Source: Polyangiaceae bacterium (GTDB lineage Bacteria > Myxococcota_A > Polyangia > Polyangiales > Polyangiaceae). Taken from it: a stretch of DNA of 64,000 nt. Within the stretch, counting starts at the first letter, position 1. Each line of letters opens with the position of its first letter. A program made the position numbers and the translations under genes. The notes below the pieces were generated by a model that had not been told where the DNA came from, ran no database searches, and saw only the letters and a list, made by a program, of their open reading frames with translations. The stretch is from assembly GCA_025353725.1 (NCBI GenBank), contig JANXOF010000036.1, positions 62,001 to 126,000 of the forward strand, written 5' to 3'. Below are positions 1 to 9,193 of the stretch, piece by piece.

Positions 1-1
1 G

Positions 2-658
2 CAGGGGCTGCCGTATTACGCCCGGACTGAGCCATCAGGTGGCCGAACGCTCGTGCATTTGGCCTACCCGATTGCGACCGTTGACCCGAATGGCACTCTT
101 GAGAGCGGACTCAATACGCGTAACCCTGAACCTTTCTCGTATCAGGTTTGCGGGGGAGACAACTTCAAGGCGAGCAATCGTATCGGTAACTTTGGTGGCT
201 TTCCTTTTATTGAATACGTTTGCGATCATGAGGATGCTGACGGTCGCGTTCGCGGCGGCATTGCCTTTCACGGGCCAATTACATCCTCGGAGGCCGAGGG
301 AAGTGAATATTGGTTCCTTAAGCGGGGCCCGGTGTCGCACGCTTGTAACCGTATGTTAGGCGAGCACGTGCTCGAGTTGGCTCACGTCATCGGCTTTGAT
401 CGAAATTCGGGGGTCAACCCCCCGGTTAAGGTCATCAAAGAGTTTGATACCTTCCAAGGCAAAACGCTGGACGTCGACTACCCGTCGACGAACTGGACGC
501 GTCCTTCTGGCGCCTATGTCTTTCCCATTTGGCAAGCGGTGATGAAGCGCAGCGATGGGAGCATCGGTTTGCAGTTTCCACGTTGGGCATGCGAAACGTC
601 GCGCTGCGCAAGTATGCCCGCGAACGCGTACGACTCGAAGACCGGCGCGAAGCTTTAG
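2..658 (+). CDS. L,D-transpeptidase-like (YkuD) protein, 5' end missing
   Basis: The reading frame is open to the left window edge, so only the C-terminal ~218 residues are visible. The stretch GIAFHGP, then about 20 residues later VSHACNRML, matches the YkuD active-site pattern (His, a spacer, then S/T-H-G-C-x-R), with Ala in place of the usual Gly before the catalytic Cys. Family members crosslink peptidoglycan stem peptides (3-3 links) or anchor lipoproteins in the periplasm. The N-terminus, including any signal peptide, lies outside the window. The gene converges on the desaturase gene with a 26-bp gap. The fold assignment is fairly good, but enzymatic activity is inferred only. Confidence 0.6.
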   Translation, partial: QGLPYYARTEPSGGRTLVHLAYPIATVDPNGTLESGLNTRNPEPFSYQVCGGDNFKASNRIGNFGGFPFIEYVCDHEDADGRVRGGIAFHGPITSSEAEGSEYWFLKRGPVSHACNRMLGEHVLELAHVIGFDRNSGVNPPVKVIKEFDTFQGKTLDVDYPSTNWTRPSGAYVFPIWQAVMKRSDGSIGLQFPRWACETSRCASMPANAYDSKTGAKL

Positions 659-684
659 TGTCGTGTCCCTCGTGAGGGCCGCGT

Positions 685-1800
685 TCAGGCGGCTTGCGCG
701 TGAGGACGCGCAGGCTGCTTCGCGCGCCGTTGCCCAGGAAGCGCGTGTTCAAAGAGGCGGGTCACGACGCTCCCGAGTTGTTTGCCGAAGCTTCCTGCGT
801 TGTAAGCTTGGCCGTAACGCGTGCATATGTCACGCACGCGCGGTGCCATCGACGGGTACCTAGCGGCAGGAATGTCCGGAAAAAGGTGGTGCTCGATCTG
901 ATGGCTTAGATGGCCGCTCATGACGTGAAGTAACGCGCCACCCTCGATGTTTGCAGAGCCATTGAGTTGGCGTACGTACCAAGCGCCGCGGCTCTCGTCG
1001 CTCGTCTCGGCTTCCGTGTATACCTTCACTCCCTCTGGAAAGTGACCGCAGAAGATAATCGCGAACGTCCAGACATTCCGCACGCCGTTCGCAAGAAGAT
1101 TGCCCAGTGCGACGCGCGGCGCATTGGCGAGTGCGAGCGCGGGATAGAGAATGTAATCTTTTGCAAGTTGCAACGAAGCCTTACGGGCGAAGGGGCGGCT
1201 GCGCTCGAGAAGCACGCGGAACGTCTGTTCGCCTTTGAGCGTCTCCACGATTCGCATGTCATGCATGGCAACTCCCCATTGAAAGAAAAGGGCAAGCGCC
1301 GCAGCCGACAGCGGCTGGACAAGATGCGTGACGTTCCACGGCTGCTCCGGTGCGACACGCAGAAACGCGTACCCGATGTCTCTGTCCTTCCCGAGGACGT
1401 TGGTGAATGTGTGGTGCTCGTAGTTGTGCGAATGTCGCCAATCACTTGCGGCACATACGAGATCCCAGTCGTACGCGTGAGAGTCGAGTGCGGGGTCGCG
1501 CGTCCAGTCGTACTGGCCGTGCATGACGTTGTGACCGACCTCCATGTTTTCTAGAATCTTTGAGGTCGAGAGTGCGGCGACTCCGGCGGCAAACGTCAAT
1601 GGGTCTAGGCCAAGCGTGAGGAGCAGTCGCCCACCGGCCTCCGTTTGACGCGCGAGACGAATCATGTCGCGGATATGGCTGACGTCGCTCTCGCCGAGCG
1701 AATTGCGGACTTCGAGACGGAGCGCGTCCAGCTCGTTGCCAAATGCGGTGGTCTCTTCGGTTGAGAGTGATCGACTTACGGTATGCGTTCTCATCGTCAT
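685..1800 (-). CDS. desB: Membrane fatty acid (acyl) desaturase, DesB-like
   Basis: The 371-residue protein carries the three histidine boxes of membrane di-iron fatty acid desaturases: HNVMH, then HNYEHH, then HQIEHH near the C-terminus. These ligate the di-iron centre that inserts a double bond into an acyl chain using O2 and electrons from a reductase. Start: the open frame continues upstream into the reductase gene, but the ATG at 1800 has a purine-rich stretch (AAAGAGAAC) ahead of it and lies 25 bp after the reductase stop, so it is preferred. It is second in a two-gene operon with an electron-donating reductase and divergent from a TetR gene, as in Pseudomonas desT/desCB. Regiospecificity cannot be read from the sequence. 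Confidence 0.85.
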   Translation of the reverse strand: MTMRTHTVSRSLSTEETTAFGNELDALRLEVRNSLGESDVSHIRDMIRLARQTEAGGRLLLTLGLDPLTFAAGVAALSTSKILENMEVGHNVMHGQYDWTRDPALDSHAYDWDLVCAASDWRHSHNYEHHTFTNVLGKDRDIGYAFLRVAPEQPWNVTHLVQPLSAAALALFFQWGVAMHDMRIVETLKGEQTFRVLLERSRPFARKASLQLAKDYILYPALALANAPRVALGNLLANGVRNVWTFAIIFCGHFPEGVKVYTEAETSDESRGAWYVRQLNGSANIEGGALLHVMSGHLSHQIEHHLFPDIPAARYPSMAPRVRDICTRYGQAYNAGSFGKQLGSVVTRLFEHALPGQRRAKQPARPHAQAA

Positions 1801-1825
1801 GTTCTCTTTTTCGCTCTCGGAGAGT

Positions 1826-2911
1826 TTAGAGGGCGAGTTCCACGTTTGTTTTCGCGCGCGATACGCAAAGGCGGATGGTTTCATTGGGTTCGGTGGAGAT
1901 TTCGCCCGTGACCATGTTCTCGACAATGCCTGTTTGCTTGCGGCAGGCGCACGTGTTGCAAATGCCCATTCGACAACCGCTTTCGGGTCGCTCTCCTTCG
2001 GACTCGAGCTGCTCGAGGAGGGATCCCGCGAGGTTCGTCGTGACTACACGTCCGGAGCGCACGAGGGTTAGCCGCACGGGCGTATGCACCGAGTCGGGTA
2101 GGATTTCCAGTGATCGTGCCGGCGCGAAGCGCTCTGTCTTCAAACGATGCGAAAGGTCAGAGTCGACCCAAAGTGAGGACAGCGAATCCATCATTGGAGC
2201 CGGACCGCAAAGCATCGTGAGTCGCTCTTCGAAGTCGGGTACCAAAGCGCGAAGCTTTGCCGCGTCGAGGCGACCGCTCGCGGGATTCTCGTTGTCTCGA
2301 AAAAACGCCAGCCGAAGTCCTTCATTCGCGGCGGCGAGAGCCGAGAGTTCAGCTTCGAACGCGATGTCGCGCTCCGAGCGCGCGGCGTGAAGGAACACAA
2401 CGTCGTCCAGACCGCGGCGGCGTGCCAAGTCGCGCAAAATAGACATCACGGGCGTGACGCCGCTTCCGCCGCTTAGAAGGAGCAGCCTATCCGCCTCCGG
2501 CGCTACAAATTCGCCCGAGGGCATGCTGAGCCCAAGGACGTCACCGCACCGTACGTGATCGTGCAGCCATGAGGAAACCCGACCTCCCGGAACGCGCTTT
2601 ACGGTGATCGTGAGCCGAGGGTCACCCGGCGCGGAAGAGAGCGAGTAGCAACGGTGCATCTTTACGCCGTCGACGTCGACCTCGACGTGGACAAATTGCC
2701 CCGCGCGATGTCCCGGCCAGAGGGCATTCGGAGCGAGAACGAAGGTGCTGACGTCGTGGGTCTCCGCGAAGACATCGACGACACGCGCGCGAACGGTTGT
2801 AAGGGACCACGCGGGCGAAAGCTCGCGCATCCAAAAGTCGACTTGACGGCTCTGGGCAACGCGTCGCGTGAGCGCGCGTGCGGTGCGGGTCGTGGTTTGA
2901 AGTGCGGTCAT
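1826..2911 (-). CDS. desC: Flavin/2Fe-2S ferredoxin reductase, DesC-like electron donor for the desaturase
   Basis: A 361-residue protein with a ferredoxin-reductase-type FAD domain (RCYSLSSAPGD), a NAD(P)-binding domain (LLLLSGGSGVTPVMSIL) and a C-terminal plant-type 2Fe-2S domain (CRMGICNTCAC, later RLCVSRA). It should pass electrons from NAD(P)H through FAD and 2Fe-2S to the desaturase encoded 25 bp downstream. Start chosen at the ATG at 2911, which has AAAGG about 9 bases upstream. The longer open frame to 3037 would read through a tandem DNA repeat (residues LHERK twice) that looks like regulatory DNA. The nearest known arrangement is Pseudomonas desCB under DesT control. Confidence 0.85.
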   Translation of the reverse strand: MTALQTTTRTARALTRRVAQSRQVDFWMRELSPAWSLTTVRARVVDVFAETHDVSTFVLAPNALWPGHRAGQFVHVEVDVDGVKMHRCYSLSSAPGDPRLTITVKRVPGGRVSSWLHDHVRCGDVLGLSMPSGEFVAPEADRLLLLSGGSGVTPVMSILRDLARRRGLDDVVFLHAARSERDIAFEAELSALAAANEGLRLAFFRDNENPASGRLDAAKLRALVPDFEERLTMLCGPAPMMDSLSSLWVDSDLSHRLKTERFAPARSLEILPDSVHTPVRLTLVRSGRVVTTNLAGSLLEQLESEGERPESGCRMGICNTCACRKQTGIVENMVTGEISTEPNETIRLCVSRAKTNVELAL

Positions 2912-2952
2912 GAACGTGAGCCTTTCGCGTGCGCGCGACTCCTCGGGGAGCA

Positions 2953-2982
2953 ACTTACGCTCGTGTAACTTACGTTCGTGTA
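2953..2982. repeat. Two tandem 15-bp repeats in the desCB/tetR intergenic region
   Basis: Two adjacent copies of ACTTACG(C/T)TCGTGTA differ at one base. They lie 42 bp upstream of the reductase start and between divergent promoters, so they could be regulator-binding sites. No function is shown by the sequence alone. Confidence 0.5.
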
Positions 2983-3018
2983 GGTACGCGTCAAGGCGCC
3001 GAGGTCCAATCGGGCGAT

Positions 3019-3046
3019 TGTCAGCGGATTGTGACAAGGGCTGACA
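3019..3046. promoter_or_regulatory. Inverted repeat, candidate TetR-family operator
   Basis: A perfect 7-bp inverted repeat, TGTCAGC and GCTGACA, is separated by 14 bp and ends 19 bp before the TetR-type start codon. Its place between divergent genes fits an autoregulatory operator that also controls the desaturase operon. The assignment is inferred from position and symmetry. Confidence 0.45.
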
Positions 3047-3065
3047 GGCGTAATAGGTTCCATCA

Positions 3066-3689
3066 ATGACCGTCCGCGCTCCGCGCTTGTCTGCGTCCGA
3101 ACGACGCGCTCAGCTCATCGATGTCGGGCGGAGAGTCTTTGCAAAGCGTGGGTACGAGGCGGCTTCGCTCGAAGAGATTGCGGACGAGGCAAAGGTTTCG
3201 CGACCCGTCGTGTACGAGCATTTCGGTGGAAAGGAGGGGCTTTACGCCGTCGTCATCGACCGCGAGATGGACGTCATCGTCCAGCGCATCGCGGCGGCGA
3301 TCTCCGGCGGATCACCGCGCGCGCGGGTCGAGGCTGCGGCGCTCGCGTTTCTCACTTACGTGAAGGAACACCCCGAAGGGTTTGCCGTACTCACGCATGA
3401 CGCGCCCGTGAGCACGGCCCGCGGCGGCATGTCGTCGCTCCTCAATGACGTGGCCGCAAGGGTCGGTGACATTTTTGCCGCCTCGTTCAAGAGTGCTGGC
3501 TATGATCCAAAAGCCGCGCCGGTCTACGCCCACGCGTTGGTTGGTATGGTGACTTTCGTGGGCCAGTGGTGGACGGAGACGCGTCGACCTTCGGTCGAGG
3601 AGGTCGCAAGTCACATTGCCGCTCTCGCTTGGATGGGGTTGCGTCACCTTCCCAAGCGTCCGACGCGCCTGAAGTCTCGTCCGACTTAA
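3066..3689 (+). CDS. TetR/AcrR family regulator, DesT-like position
   Basis: A 207-residue protein with a typical N-terminal TetR helix-turn-helix (RRVFAKRGYEAASLEEIA then VSRPVVYEHFGGKEGLY) and a helical ligand-binding C-terminal half with no recognisable signature. It is divergent from the reductase/desaturase pair across a 154-bp region holding a tandem and an inverted repeat. The layout matches desT-desCB of Pseudomonas, where a TetR protein senses acyl-CoA and represses the desaturase genes. That it regulates its neighbours and binds acyl-CoA is inference; the TetR family assignment is firm. Confidence 0.85.
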   Translation: MTVRAPRLSASERRAQLIDVGRRVFAKRGYEAASLEEIADEAKVSRPVVYEHFGGKEGLYAVVIDREMDVIVQRIAAAISGGSPRARVEAAALAFLTYVKEHPEGFAVLTHDAPVSTARGGMSSLLNDVAARVGDIFAASFKSAGYDPKAAPVYAHALVGMVTFVGQWWTETRRPSVEEVASHIAALAWMGLRHLPKRPTRLKSRPT

Positions 3690-3851
3690 CGTCTTTTTGC
3701 GCGCCGGGTTGGACCGAGCTGTCGGCCGGCGGTGTTCCTCGCGACTCGTCCGGGTGCGGGCAAGTGTACGCAAGCGGGCCGCGCTTTTCGTGCCCGACCG
3801 AGCGGCATGAAGGAGCACCCAAGGCCAAGCGGGATCCGATACGCTTTCGGA

Positions 3852-5411
3852 ATGAGCGAGTTCGCGTTGAAGACGGCGCTCCCTGCATATCTTGCCAGGG
3901 AGCAGGAGCGGATCGAAAAAATTGCCGCCGAGGCGGGGCTCGATTTCTTTCCCACGGTGTACGAAATCCTGACGTACGACCAAATGAACGAGATCGCGGC
4001 CTACAGCGGATTTCCAAATCGCTACCCGCACTGGCGGTACGGGATGGAGTACGAGCGGCTCGCAAAGAGCTACGAGTATGGACTCTCGAAAATCTACGAG
4101 ATGGTGATCAACAACAATCCTTCGTATGCCTATCTCCTCGAGGGAAACTCGCTTACGGACCAGAAGCTCGTGATGGCGCACGTTTACGGTCACGTCGACT
4201 TTTTCAAAAATAATTTCTGTTTCCGTTCTACCGACCTCGATACCGGTGGCCGAACGACGAACCCCGCGCAGCGACCCAAAGACTATAATCCGAATCGACG
4301 GTGGATCGACAAGATGGCGAATCACGGTTCGCGCGTGCGCCGGCACGTAGCGCGGATTGGTGTGAATAAAGTCGAAGACTTCATTGACCAGTGCCTGAGC
4401 CTCGAGAATCTCATTGACCCGCACGCCGCCTTTCGTGGACGTCGGGCGATACGAGACGCCGACGCGGAAGACGAAGTCCAGGAAGTTCCGCGCCTAAAGT
4501 CGAAGGACTACATGGAGTCATTCATCAATCCGGTGGAGTACCTTGACGAGCAACGTCAAAAGATTCAGGCCGCGAAGGACAAGGAGAAGAAGTTTCCTGT
4601 CCATCCAGAGCGAGATGTCCTCATGTTCCTGCTCGACAATGCTCCACTCGAGCGATGGGAGCGCGACGTCCTCGAGATTATTCGTGAGGAGGCGCTGTAT
4701 TTCATTCCGCAAATGCAGACCAAAGTCATGAACGAGGGGTGGGCTAGCTACTGGCACTCTAAGCTCATGACGACAAAGATTTTGGACGCCTCCGAAATTA
4801 TTGACTACGCCGACAACAATGCGGGCGTTCTCGCGACGAGCGGCGGTCGCTTGAATCCTTACAAGCTTGGCGTCGAGCTCTATCGCAATATCGAAGAGCG
4901 GTGGAATAAGGGTCAGTTCGGCAAAGAGTGGGAGGACTGCGACGATCTCGATGCAAAACGGCATTGGAATTTGCGGCTCGACTTGGGCAAGCAGAAAATT
5001 TTCGAGGTGCGTGCGCTCTACAATGACGTCACGTTTATCGACGAATTTCTCACGCCTGACTTCTGTCGTGACCATAAGCTTTTTAGCTTCTCCTGGTCGA
5101 ACCGCAACGAGCGGTTCGAGATCGAGACGCGCGAATTCAAGAAGGTCAAAGAAAAGCTCCTCTTTCAGCTCACGAACGCGGGAAATCCGTTCATTTTCGT
5201 GGAGGACGCGAATTACGACAATCGCGGTGAACTTTTGCTGCGGCACGACCATCAAGGTGTCGACCTTCGCGCGGACTACGCTCGTGAGGTCATGCAGAGC
5301 CTCGTGCGCGTGTGGAAACGGCCCGTGAATCTGCTCACATTCGTCGAAGCCAAGCAGATTCTCGTTCGCTACGACGGTCGGGAGCATTCGACGCGCCAGA
5401 TGCGGCCCTAA
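3852..5411 (+). CDS. spoVR: SpoVR family protein
   Basis: A 519-residue protein with SpoVR/YcgB landmarks: an N-terminal [19 protein letters not shown] region, [14 protein letters not shown], and [11 protein letters not shown] in the middle. Bacillus SpoVR is needed for spore cortex formation, and in other bacteria the family is tied to the PrkA kinase and a DUF444 protein (YeaH/YhbH). Here prkA lies 15 kb away and no DUF444 gene is visible. Start: ATG at 3852 gives the usual family length; ATG at 3807 is an alternative. It is first in a tight operon with a HEPN-like gene (1-bp gap) and a TPR lipoprotein. Confidence 0.88.
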   Translation: MSEFALKTALPAYLAREQERIEKIAAEAGLDFFPTVYEILTYDQMNEIAAYSGFPNRYPHWRYGMEYERLAKSYEYGLSKIYEMVINNNPSYAYLLEGNSLTDQKLVMAHVYGHVDFFKNNFCFRSTDLDTGGRTTNPAQRPKDYNPNRRWIDKMANHGSRVRRHVARIGVNKVEDFIDQCLSLENLIDPHAAFRGRRAIRDADAEDEVQEVPRLKSKDYMESFINPVEYLDEQRQKIQAAKDKEKKFPVHPERDVLMFLLDNAPLERWERDVLEIIREEALYFIPQMQTKVMNEGWASYWHSKLMTTKILDASEIIDYADNNAGVLATSGGRLNPYKLGVELYRNIEERWNKGQFGKEWEDCDDLDAKRHWNLRLDLGKQKIFEVRALYNDVTFIDEFLTPDFCRDHKLFSFSWSNRNERFEIETREFKKVKEKLLFQLTNAGNPFIFVEDANYDNRGELLLRHDHQGVDLRADYAREVMQSLVRVWKRPVNLLTFVEAKQILVRYDGREHSTRQMRP

Positions 5412-5412
5412 G

Positions 5413-5859
5413 GTGTCAACGCCACCGAACGCGTCTGGTTTCGTGTTTGAGCGCGACGCGGCTCATTGGCTTTACAAGCTTTCGCCTGACGAATGGATTC
5501 GCGCGGGCTCGAGCGAGGTTCGTCGCGCGGCGGAAGCGTTCGACGCGCACAGCGCTCGCGCGGGCCTTGCGGGCGCCAAGCGCGGAGCCGGAATGGCCCT
5601 GAACGGTGCGCTCATCGTCGAGCCCGACGCGCGATGGGGCCGCTCGTACGTCGATCACCTCACGGCTCTTTCGCGGGATGCGGCCGTCCCCGAACGAGTC
5701 CGTCAGGCGTGCCGCGAACTTACGTTGGTCGCGGCGCCACCGGGGCCCACACTGCTCGCGATCCGCACGCGTTCCTCGGAGCAGCGCATTCTTGAAGCTG
5801 CACGCGACGTTATCGCGCACGCCTACGCCGTCGTTGCGCGCTATGGAGAAACGCGTTGA
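5413..5859 (+). CDS. Small HEPN-like protein
   Basis: A 148-residue, mostly helical protein starting at GTG one base after the spoVR stop. Near the C-terminus ARDVIAHAYAVV contains the R-x4-H pattern seen in HEPN domains, many of which are RNases or nucleotide-binding helpers. The centre (GLAGAKRGAGMALNGALIV, then WGRSYVDHL) is hydrophobic-rich and helical. The HEPN call rests on the R-x4-H motif and the helical character only. No partner nucleotidyltransferase (MNT) gene is adjacent. Its stop overlaps the start of the following TPR gene (TGATG), so the three genes are probably cotranslated. Confidence 0.45.
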   Translation: MSTPPNASGFVFERDAAHWLYKLSPDEWIRAGSSEVRRAAEAFDAHSARAGLAGAKRGAGMALNGALIVEPDARWGRSYVDHLTALSRDAAVPERVRQACRELTLVAAPPGPTLLAIRTRSSEQRILEAARDVIAHAYAVVARYGETR

Positions 5860-7061
5860 TGCAAAGCCTCCGACTGCCCGTGCTTTATGTTCTTCTTTTT
5901 GCGACAGCCGCGTGCCGTGCGGGAGGCCACGCGGTCGAACTGTCGCTTCCGCACTTGTCGCCCGCGCTAGCCGCAGGGGGAGAACCGTCCGCGCTTCACG
6001 CACAAGACGCCCAGGACTTGGCGAACACGTCGCCATCCGCGATAGCTAAAGGTTTGGCCGTTCCGAACAACGTCGCGCCCTCGTTGCCTCGTCCGTTGCC
6101 CACGACGATTTCGCTCGTTCCTTCCGGGGACGACACGCTCGATGCGCTGCTCGCCCAGGGCGACAAGGCCTTCGAGGACGGCGATCTCACGAAAGCCGAT
6201 GCGATCTACACGCAGGCGCTGCGTCTCGCGCCGCGCCGCGCCGCCCCCATGGTTGGCGTCGCGCGCGTCCGCGCCGCGAAAGCTAGCCCTAGCCTCGCTT
6301 TTGCGGCGGCAGAGAAGAACGGCGAGGTGCTATCCGCCGCGAAAGATCTGAAGCGCGCCGTCGCGTTGGAACCTGCGTGCGGTCCTGCGCAGGCCGAACT
6401 GGGTCGCGCGTTTCTGCTTTTGGGTGACGGGCCCAATGCCGAGGCCGCACTCAGAAAAGGGGCGCAACTTTTGCCCGATGACGCCGAAGCCCACTCGGCG
6501 TTCGGCATTGCGCTTCTGGCTTTGGGAAAGACCGACGAGGCGCTCGTCGAGCTCACGCGAGCGCGGACCATTGACCCCGGGAGCGCGGCGCGTCGCGGAA
6601 ATCTCGGCACCGTTCTCTTCATGCGCGGCCGAGTCGCGGAGGCTGTCAAGGAGTACGAGCTTCAAGCGCAGCTCCTTCCGCTCGATGCGCGCGCGCACTC
6701 CGACCTTGGGACGGCGTGGTTGGCGGAGGGCGATTTCTCGCGCTCTGAGCCTGAACTCCGCCGCGCTATCGAACTCGACGCGACCCGCGCGACGTTTCAT
6801 TCGAATCTAGGCTATGCGCTGCAGTTGTCGGGCAAGGTAGCGGCGGCCATCGCCGAATACCGCCAAGCCCTGAAACTCGATTCGAAGCTCTCGAGTGCAT
6901 GGATTAACCTCGCCACTGCGCTTTCGCGCGACCCCAAAACGCATAGCGAAGCGCGTGAGGCACTTACGACGGCGGGCCGGCTCGACCCTACGGACCCGCG
7001 TGTAAAGGCGAATCTCGAAGAGTTGGATGCCCTCGAGAAGGCGCAGCCAAAGAAACGCTGA
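5859..7061 (+). CDS. TPR-repeat lipoprotein
   Basis: A 400-residue protein with an N-terminal hydrophobic segment and a possible lipobox (FATAAC, Cys near residue 19), followed by a ~70-residue linker and about eight TPR units (for example DEALVELTRARTIDPGSAA, then AAIAEYRQALKLDSK). Such proteins act as periplasmic or outer-membrane scaffolds. The start is the ATG at 5859, with GGAGA 9 bases upstream and overlap with the preceding stop. It is third in the spoVR operon. No partner can be named from the sequence. Confidence 0.8.
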   Translation: MQSLRLPVLYVLLFATAACRAGGHAVELSLPHLSPALAAGGEPSALHAQDAQDLANTSPSAIAKGLAVPNNVAPSLPRPLPTTISLVPSGDDTLDALLAQGDKAFEDGDLTKADAIYTQALRLAPRRAAPMVGVARVRAAKASPSLAFAAAEKNGEVLSAAKDLKRAVALEPACGPAQAELGRAFLLLGDGPNAEAALRKGAQLLPDDAEAHSAFGIALLALGKTDEALVELTRARTIDPGSAARRGNLGTVLFMRGRVAEAVKEYELQAQLLPLDARAHSDLGTAWLAEGDFSRSEPELRRAIELDATRATFHSNLGYALQLSGKVAAAIAEYRQALKLDSKLSSAWINLATALSRDPKTHSEAREALTTAGRLDPTDPRVKANLEELDALEKAQPKKR

Positions 7062-7090
7062 CATCTCTGCATTTCCACGCAGAATCAAAG

Positions 7091-7120
7091 TTGACGTCTT
7101 CAACTACCTTCCCGTACCGT
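7091..7120 (+). promoter_or_regulatory. Candidate sigma-70-type promoter of the cold-shock gene
   Basis: TTGACG at 7091 and TACCGT at 7115 are spaced by 18 bp, about 50 bp upstream of the cold-shock start codon. The -35 box is good and the -10 box is weak. Confidence 0.3.
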
Positions 7121-7170
7121 ACAGCTAGCTCGGTGGTTGGACGTCTTTCTCGCACGTACTGGAGGCTCTG

Positions 7171-7389
7171 ATGGCAGTGGGCAAGGTGAAGTGGTTCAAC
7201 GACGAAAAGGGATGGGGCTTCATCAAGCAGGACAACGGTGCCGACGTGTTCGTGCACTATTCCCAGATCTCCGGTGACGGTCGCCGTCGTCTCGTCGAAG
7301 ACGAAACTGTGGAATTCGAGATCAAAGAAGGCCCGAAAGGCCTCCAAGCGGTCAACGTCGTCCGCCAGGAAGTCGACGCAATAGCCTGA
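7171..7389 (+). CDS. csp: Cold-shock domain protein (CspA family)
   Basis: A 72-residue single cold-shock domain of the standard size. It begins [18 protein letters not shown] and includes both nucleic-acid-binding motifs, RNP1 (KGWGFI) and RNP2 (VFVHY). Such proteins bind single-stranded RNA and DNA and melt mRNA structure. A clear ribosome-binding site (GGAGG) precedes the ATG. It is monocistronic, with its own upstream region of about 110 bp. Confidence 0.95.
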   Translation: MAVGKVKWFNDEKGWGFIKQDNGADVFVHYSQISGDGRRRLVEDETVEFEIKEGPKGLQAVNVVRQEVDAIA

Positions 7390-7487
7390 TTTTTCGGCCT
7401 CGTTTTGAAAGCCAGTTTCTTCGCAGACCCCGCTCGTGCGCTTCCGTCGAGGGTGGGCGAGCGTGGGCTCTAGTTTTCCAGTGGGTC

Positions 7488-8206
7488 TTAGGGTTTATCC
7501 GGAGTGATACGAACGAAATCGCCGACGGCTAGCCTCCCACCGCGCAGAACCGAGGCGTAAACGCCAAAGCGCCCGTTGGCCTCTCGAGCAACCGCTCGAA
7601 GCACGTTGGGAGCGCGTAACAAGCCTGGCTGGGGCATCATCGTCATGACGCAGCGATCGGCGGTGTCCGTGACAATCAGGTTAACGCTACCTTCCACCTC
7701 AAGACGCTGGCCGATCCATCCGTCCTCCTCACGTTGCGAGTTCGTCGACGCAACGTCGAGCAGTACGTTTGGTCGAAACCTTCGCACATCAGCACATGGC
7801 TTCAATCCGCCTCGTCCGTTTATCCACGCGAGCGCGCTGGTCGTGAGCAAGTGAACGGGGCTGGCGTCGAAGTGTGAAATATCGGCTTCCTCCCGAAGTC
7901 TCACGTCTGTGCGGAGAAAAGCTGAGAGCCGTGCGTCGACCCCGGCACTCATACCGCGAAGGAACGTCCCGTCTGGCAGTTGGATGGTTGGAGTGTCATC
8001 TGTTAGCAATGCTGACAAAAAAGGAGACCCTCGATCCGATTGAAGCGACGCGTCGACTTACCGCTCCCGATCTTTCCGTCACGGTCGTAAAGGGCGAACC
8101 GCCGGTCACCTACCGCCCCTCGCGCGTTGAACGAGAGTTCACTTACAGTCTCGCCAGCGAGCGACTTGACGGGGTACCGGAAAAGCGCGCGAACTTTTGC
8201 CATCAT
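7488..8206 (-). pseudogene. MOSC-domain protein split by a 1-base frameshift
   Basis: Two leftward frames make one MOSC protein. The first (8206 to ~8003) encodes the N-terminal beta-barrel (KVRALFRYPVKSLAGE, GDRRFALYDRDGK) and ends early. The second (~8018 to 7488) encodes the MOSC core (NVLLDV, then DTADRCVMTMMPQPGL with the conserved Cys). The switch point is a run of six A/T bases at 8018-8023; seven would restore one ~240-residue frame. MOSC proteins move sulfur or bind the molybdenum cofactor. A sequencing or assembly error, a real null mutation and polymerase slippage are all possible. Confidence 0.7.
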
Positions 8207-8275
8207 TGACGACTGCACGGAAAGGTCTTTCCTCTCGCGAATTTTCTCCAGCGCATGGGAAAAAGTGCCGCTGCG

Positions 8276-9193
8276 CTAGACGACTACGGGGATTCGCTCG
8301 ACGTGAAAGGTTTCACTCGGGGCGTCGAGAACGTGGGCTTCGATGTTCAAAAGCGAACCCGCGTCGTCGAACTCGTAGAGGTTGAATCCAGCCATCTTGT
8401 GTTTATCGTCGTGGTGCAGCGAAGCGCTTGTTGCTCCCACCGAAAGGAGTTCGCCCACGGGCGTCGAGTGCGCACGCTGACGGCGCGCGTGGAGGTGTCC
8501 GTGGAGAACGAGTCCGTGGGCGATACCGCTTAGCTTTTGGAGAAGCGCGTCGGCATCCCAAAGGCCCTCCATGAATGTCTTTACCTTCGACGGGGGGTTA
8601 TGAATGGGGTGATGAATCAGGACAATAGGCGTGCGGCGCCTGACCTCGGAATGCGCGAGAATGCGTGATAACGCTTCGAGCTGAAGGTTGCCAAGCATGC
8701 CCGATGCCATCAGTGGAGGTCTCGGCACGGCGCTCGAGAGGCCGATGATCGCGCACGGGCCGCGGAGTTTGACGAACGGAAAGCGCCCTTGGGGAAGGCT
8801 TGCCGAGAGTTCGGGAAAGTCGCTTGCGACGTACTCATGAAAGTATGTCGTAAATCGCTGATCGCGCATCGCGCCGCGCGTATACAGATCATGATTGCCC
8901 GGTACGGCGGAAATCTGGTCCGGGCGTAGGCCGAGATCTTGCTCCAGGAGCTCGCGGACAGCGACGAACTCCTGCTCGAGCGCGAGGTTCGTGAGGTCAC
9001 CGGTAATCACTACGTGGTCGACGTTTGCACGCGTAATCTCCCGCGCCACGGCGTGGACATGCCCAAGGCGATGCTTGTGCGCGCGCTTGACGCGTAGGTT
9101 CACCCACCCCGTGAAGCGCTTGTTAAAAAAGCGACGTGCGGGGACGCCCTGCAAGGCGAGAACGTGGAGGTCTGAAAGGTGCGCGATGCGCAT
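8276..9193 (-). CDS. Calcineurin-like metallophosphoesterase
   Basis: A 305-residue protein with the full metallophosphoesterase motif set: HLSDLH near the N-terminus, VITGDLTN, AVPGNHDLYT, IVLIHHP and LHGHLHARR. These bind two metal ions and cleave phosphomonoesters or phosphodiesters; the class includes CpdA-type cyclic-nucleotide phosphodiesterases, but the substrate cannot be read. The start is the ATG at 9193 (MRIAHLSDLH), since the open frame further upstream has no domain. It lies 78 bp after the SUMF1-domain gene and may be the last gene of the pdh operon. Confidence 0.88.
   Translation of the reverse strand: MRIAHLSDLHVLALQGVPARRFFNKRFTGWVNLRVKRAHKHRLGHVHAVAREITRANVDHVVITGDLTNLALEQEFVAVRELLEQDLGLRPDQISAVPGNHDLYTRGAMRDQRFTTYFHEYVASDFPELSASLPQGRFPFVKLRGPCAIIGLSSAVPRPPLMASGMLGNLQLEALSRILAHSEVRRRTPIVLIHHPIHNPPSKVKTFMEGLWDADALLQKLSGIAHGLVLHGHLHARRQRAHSTPVGELLSVGATSASLHHDDKHKMAGFNLYEFDDAGSLLNIEAHVLDAPSETFHVERIPVVV

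Noticed and set aside
2912-3037. N-terminal extension of the reductase
   Set aside because: The added residues come from the tandem DNA repeat, and a better start with an upstream AAAGG exists at 2911.
3312-4424. Minus-strand open frame of 370 residues
   Set aside because: It overlaps the TetR-type gene and spoVR on the other strand and shows no recognisable domain.
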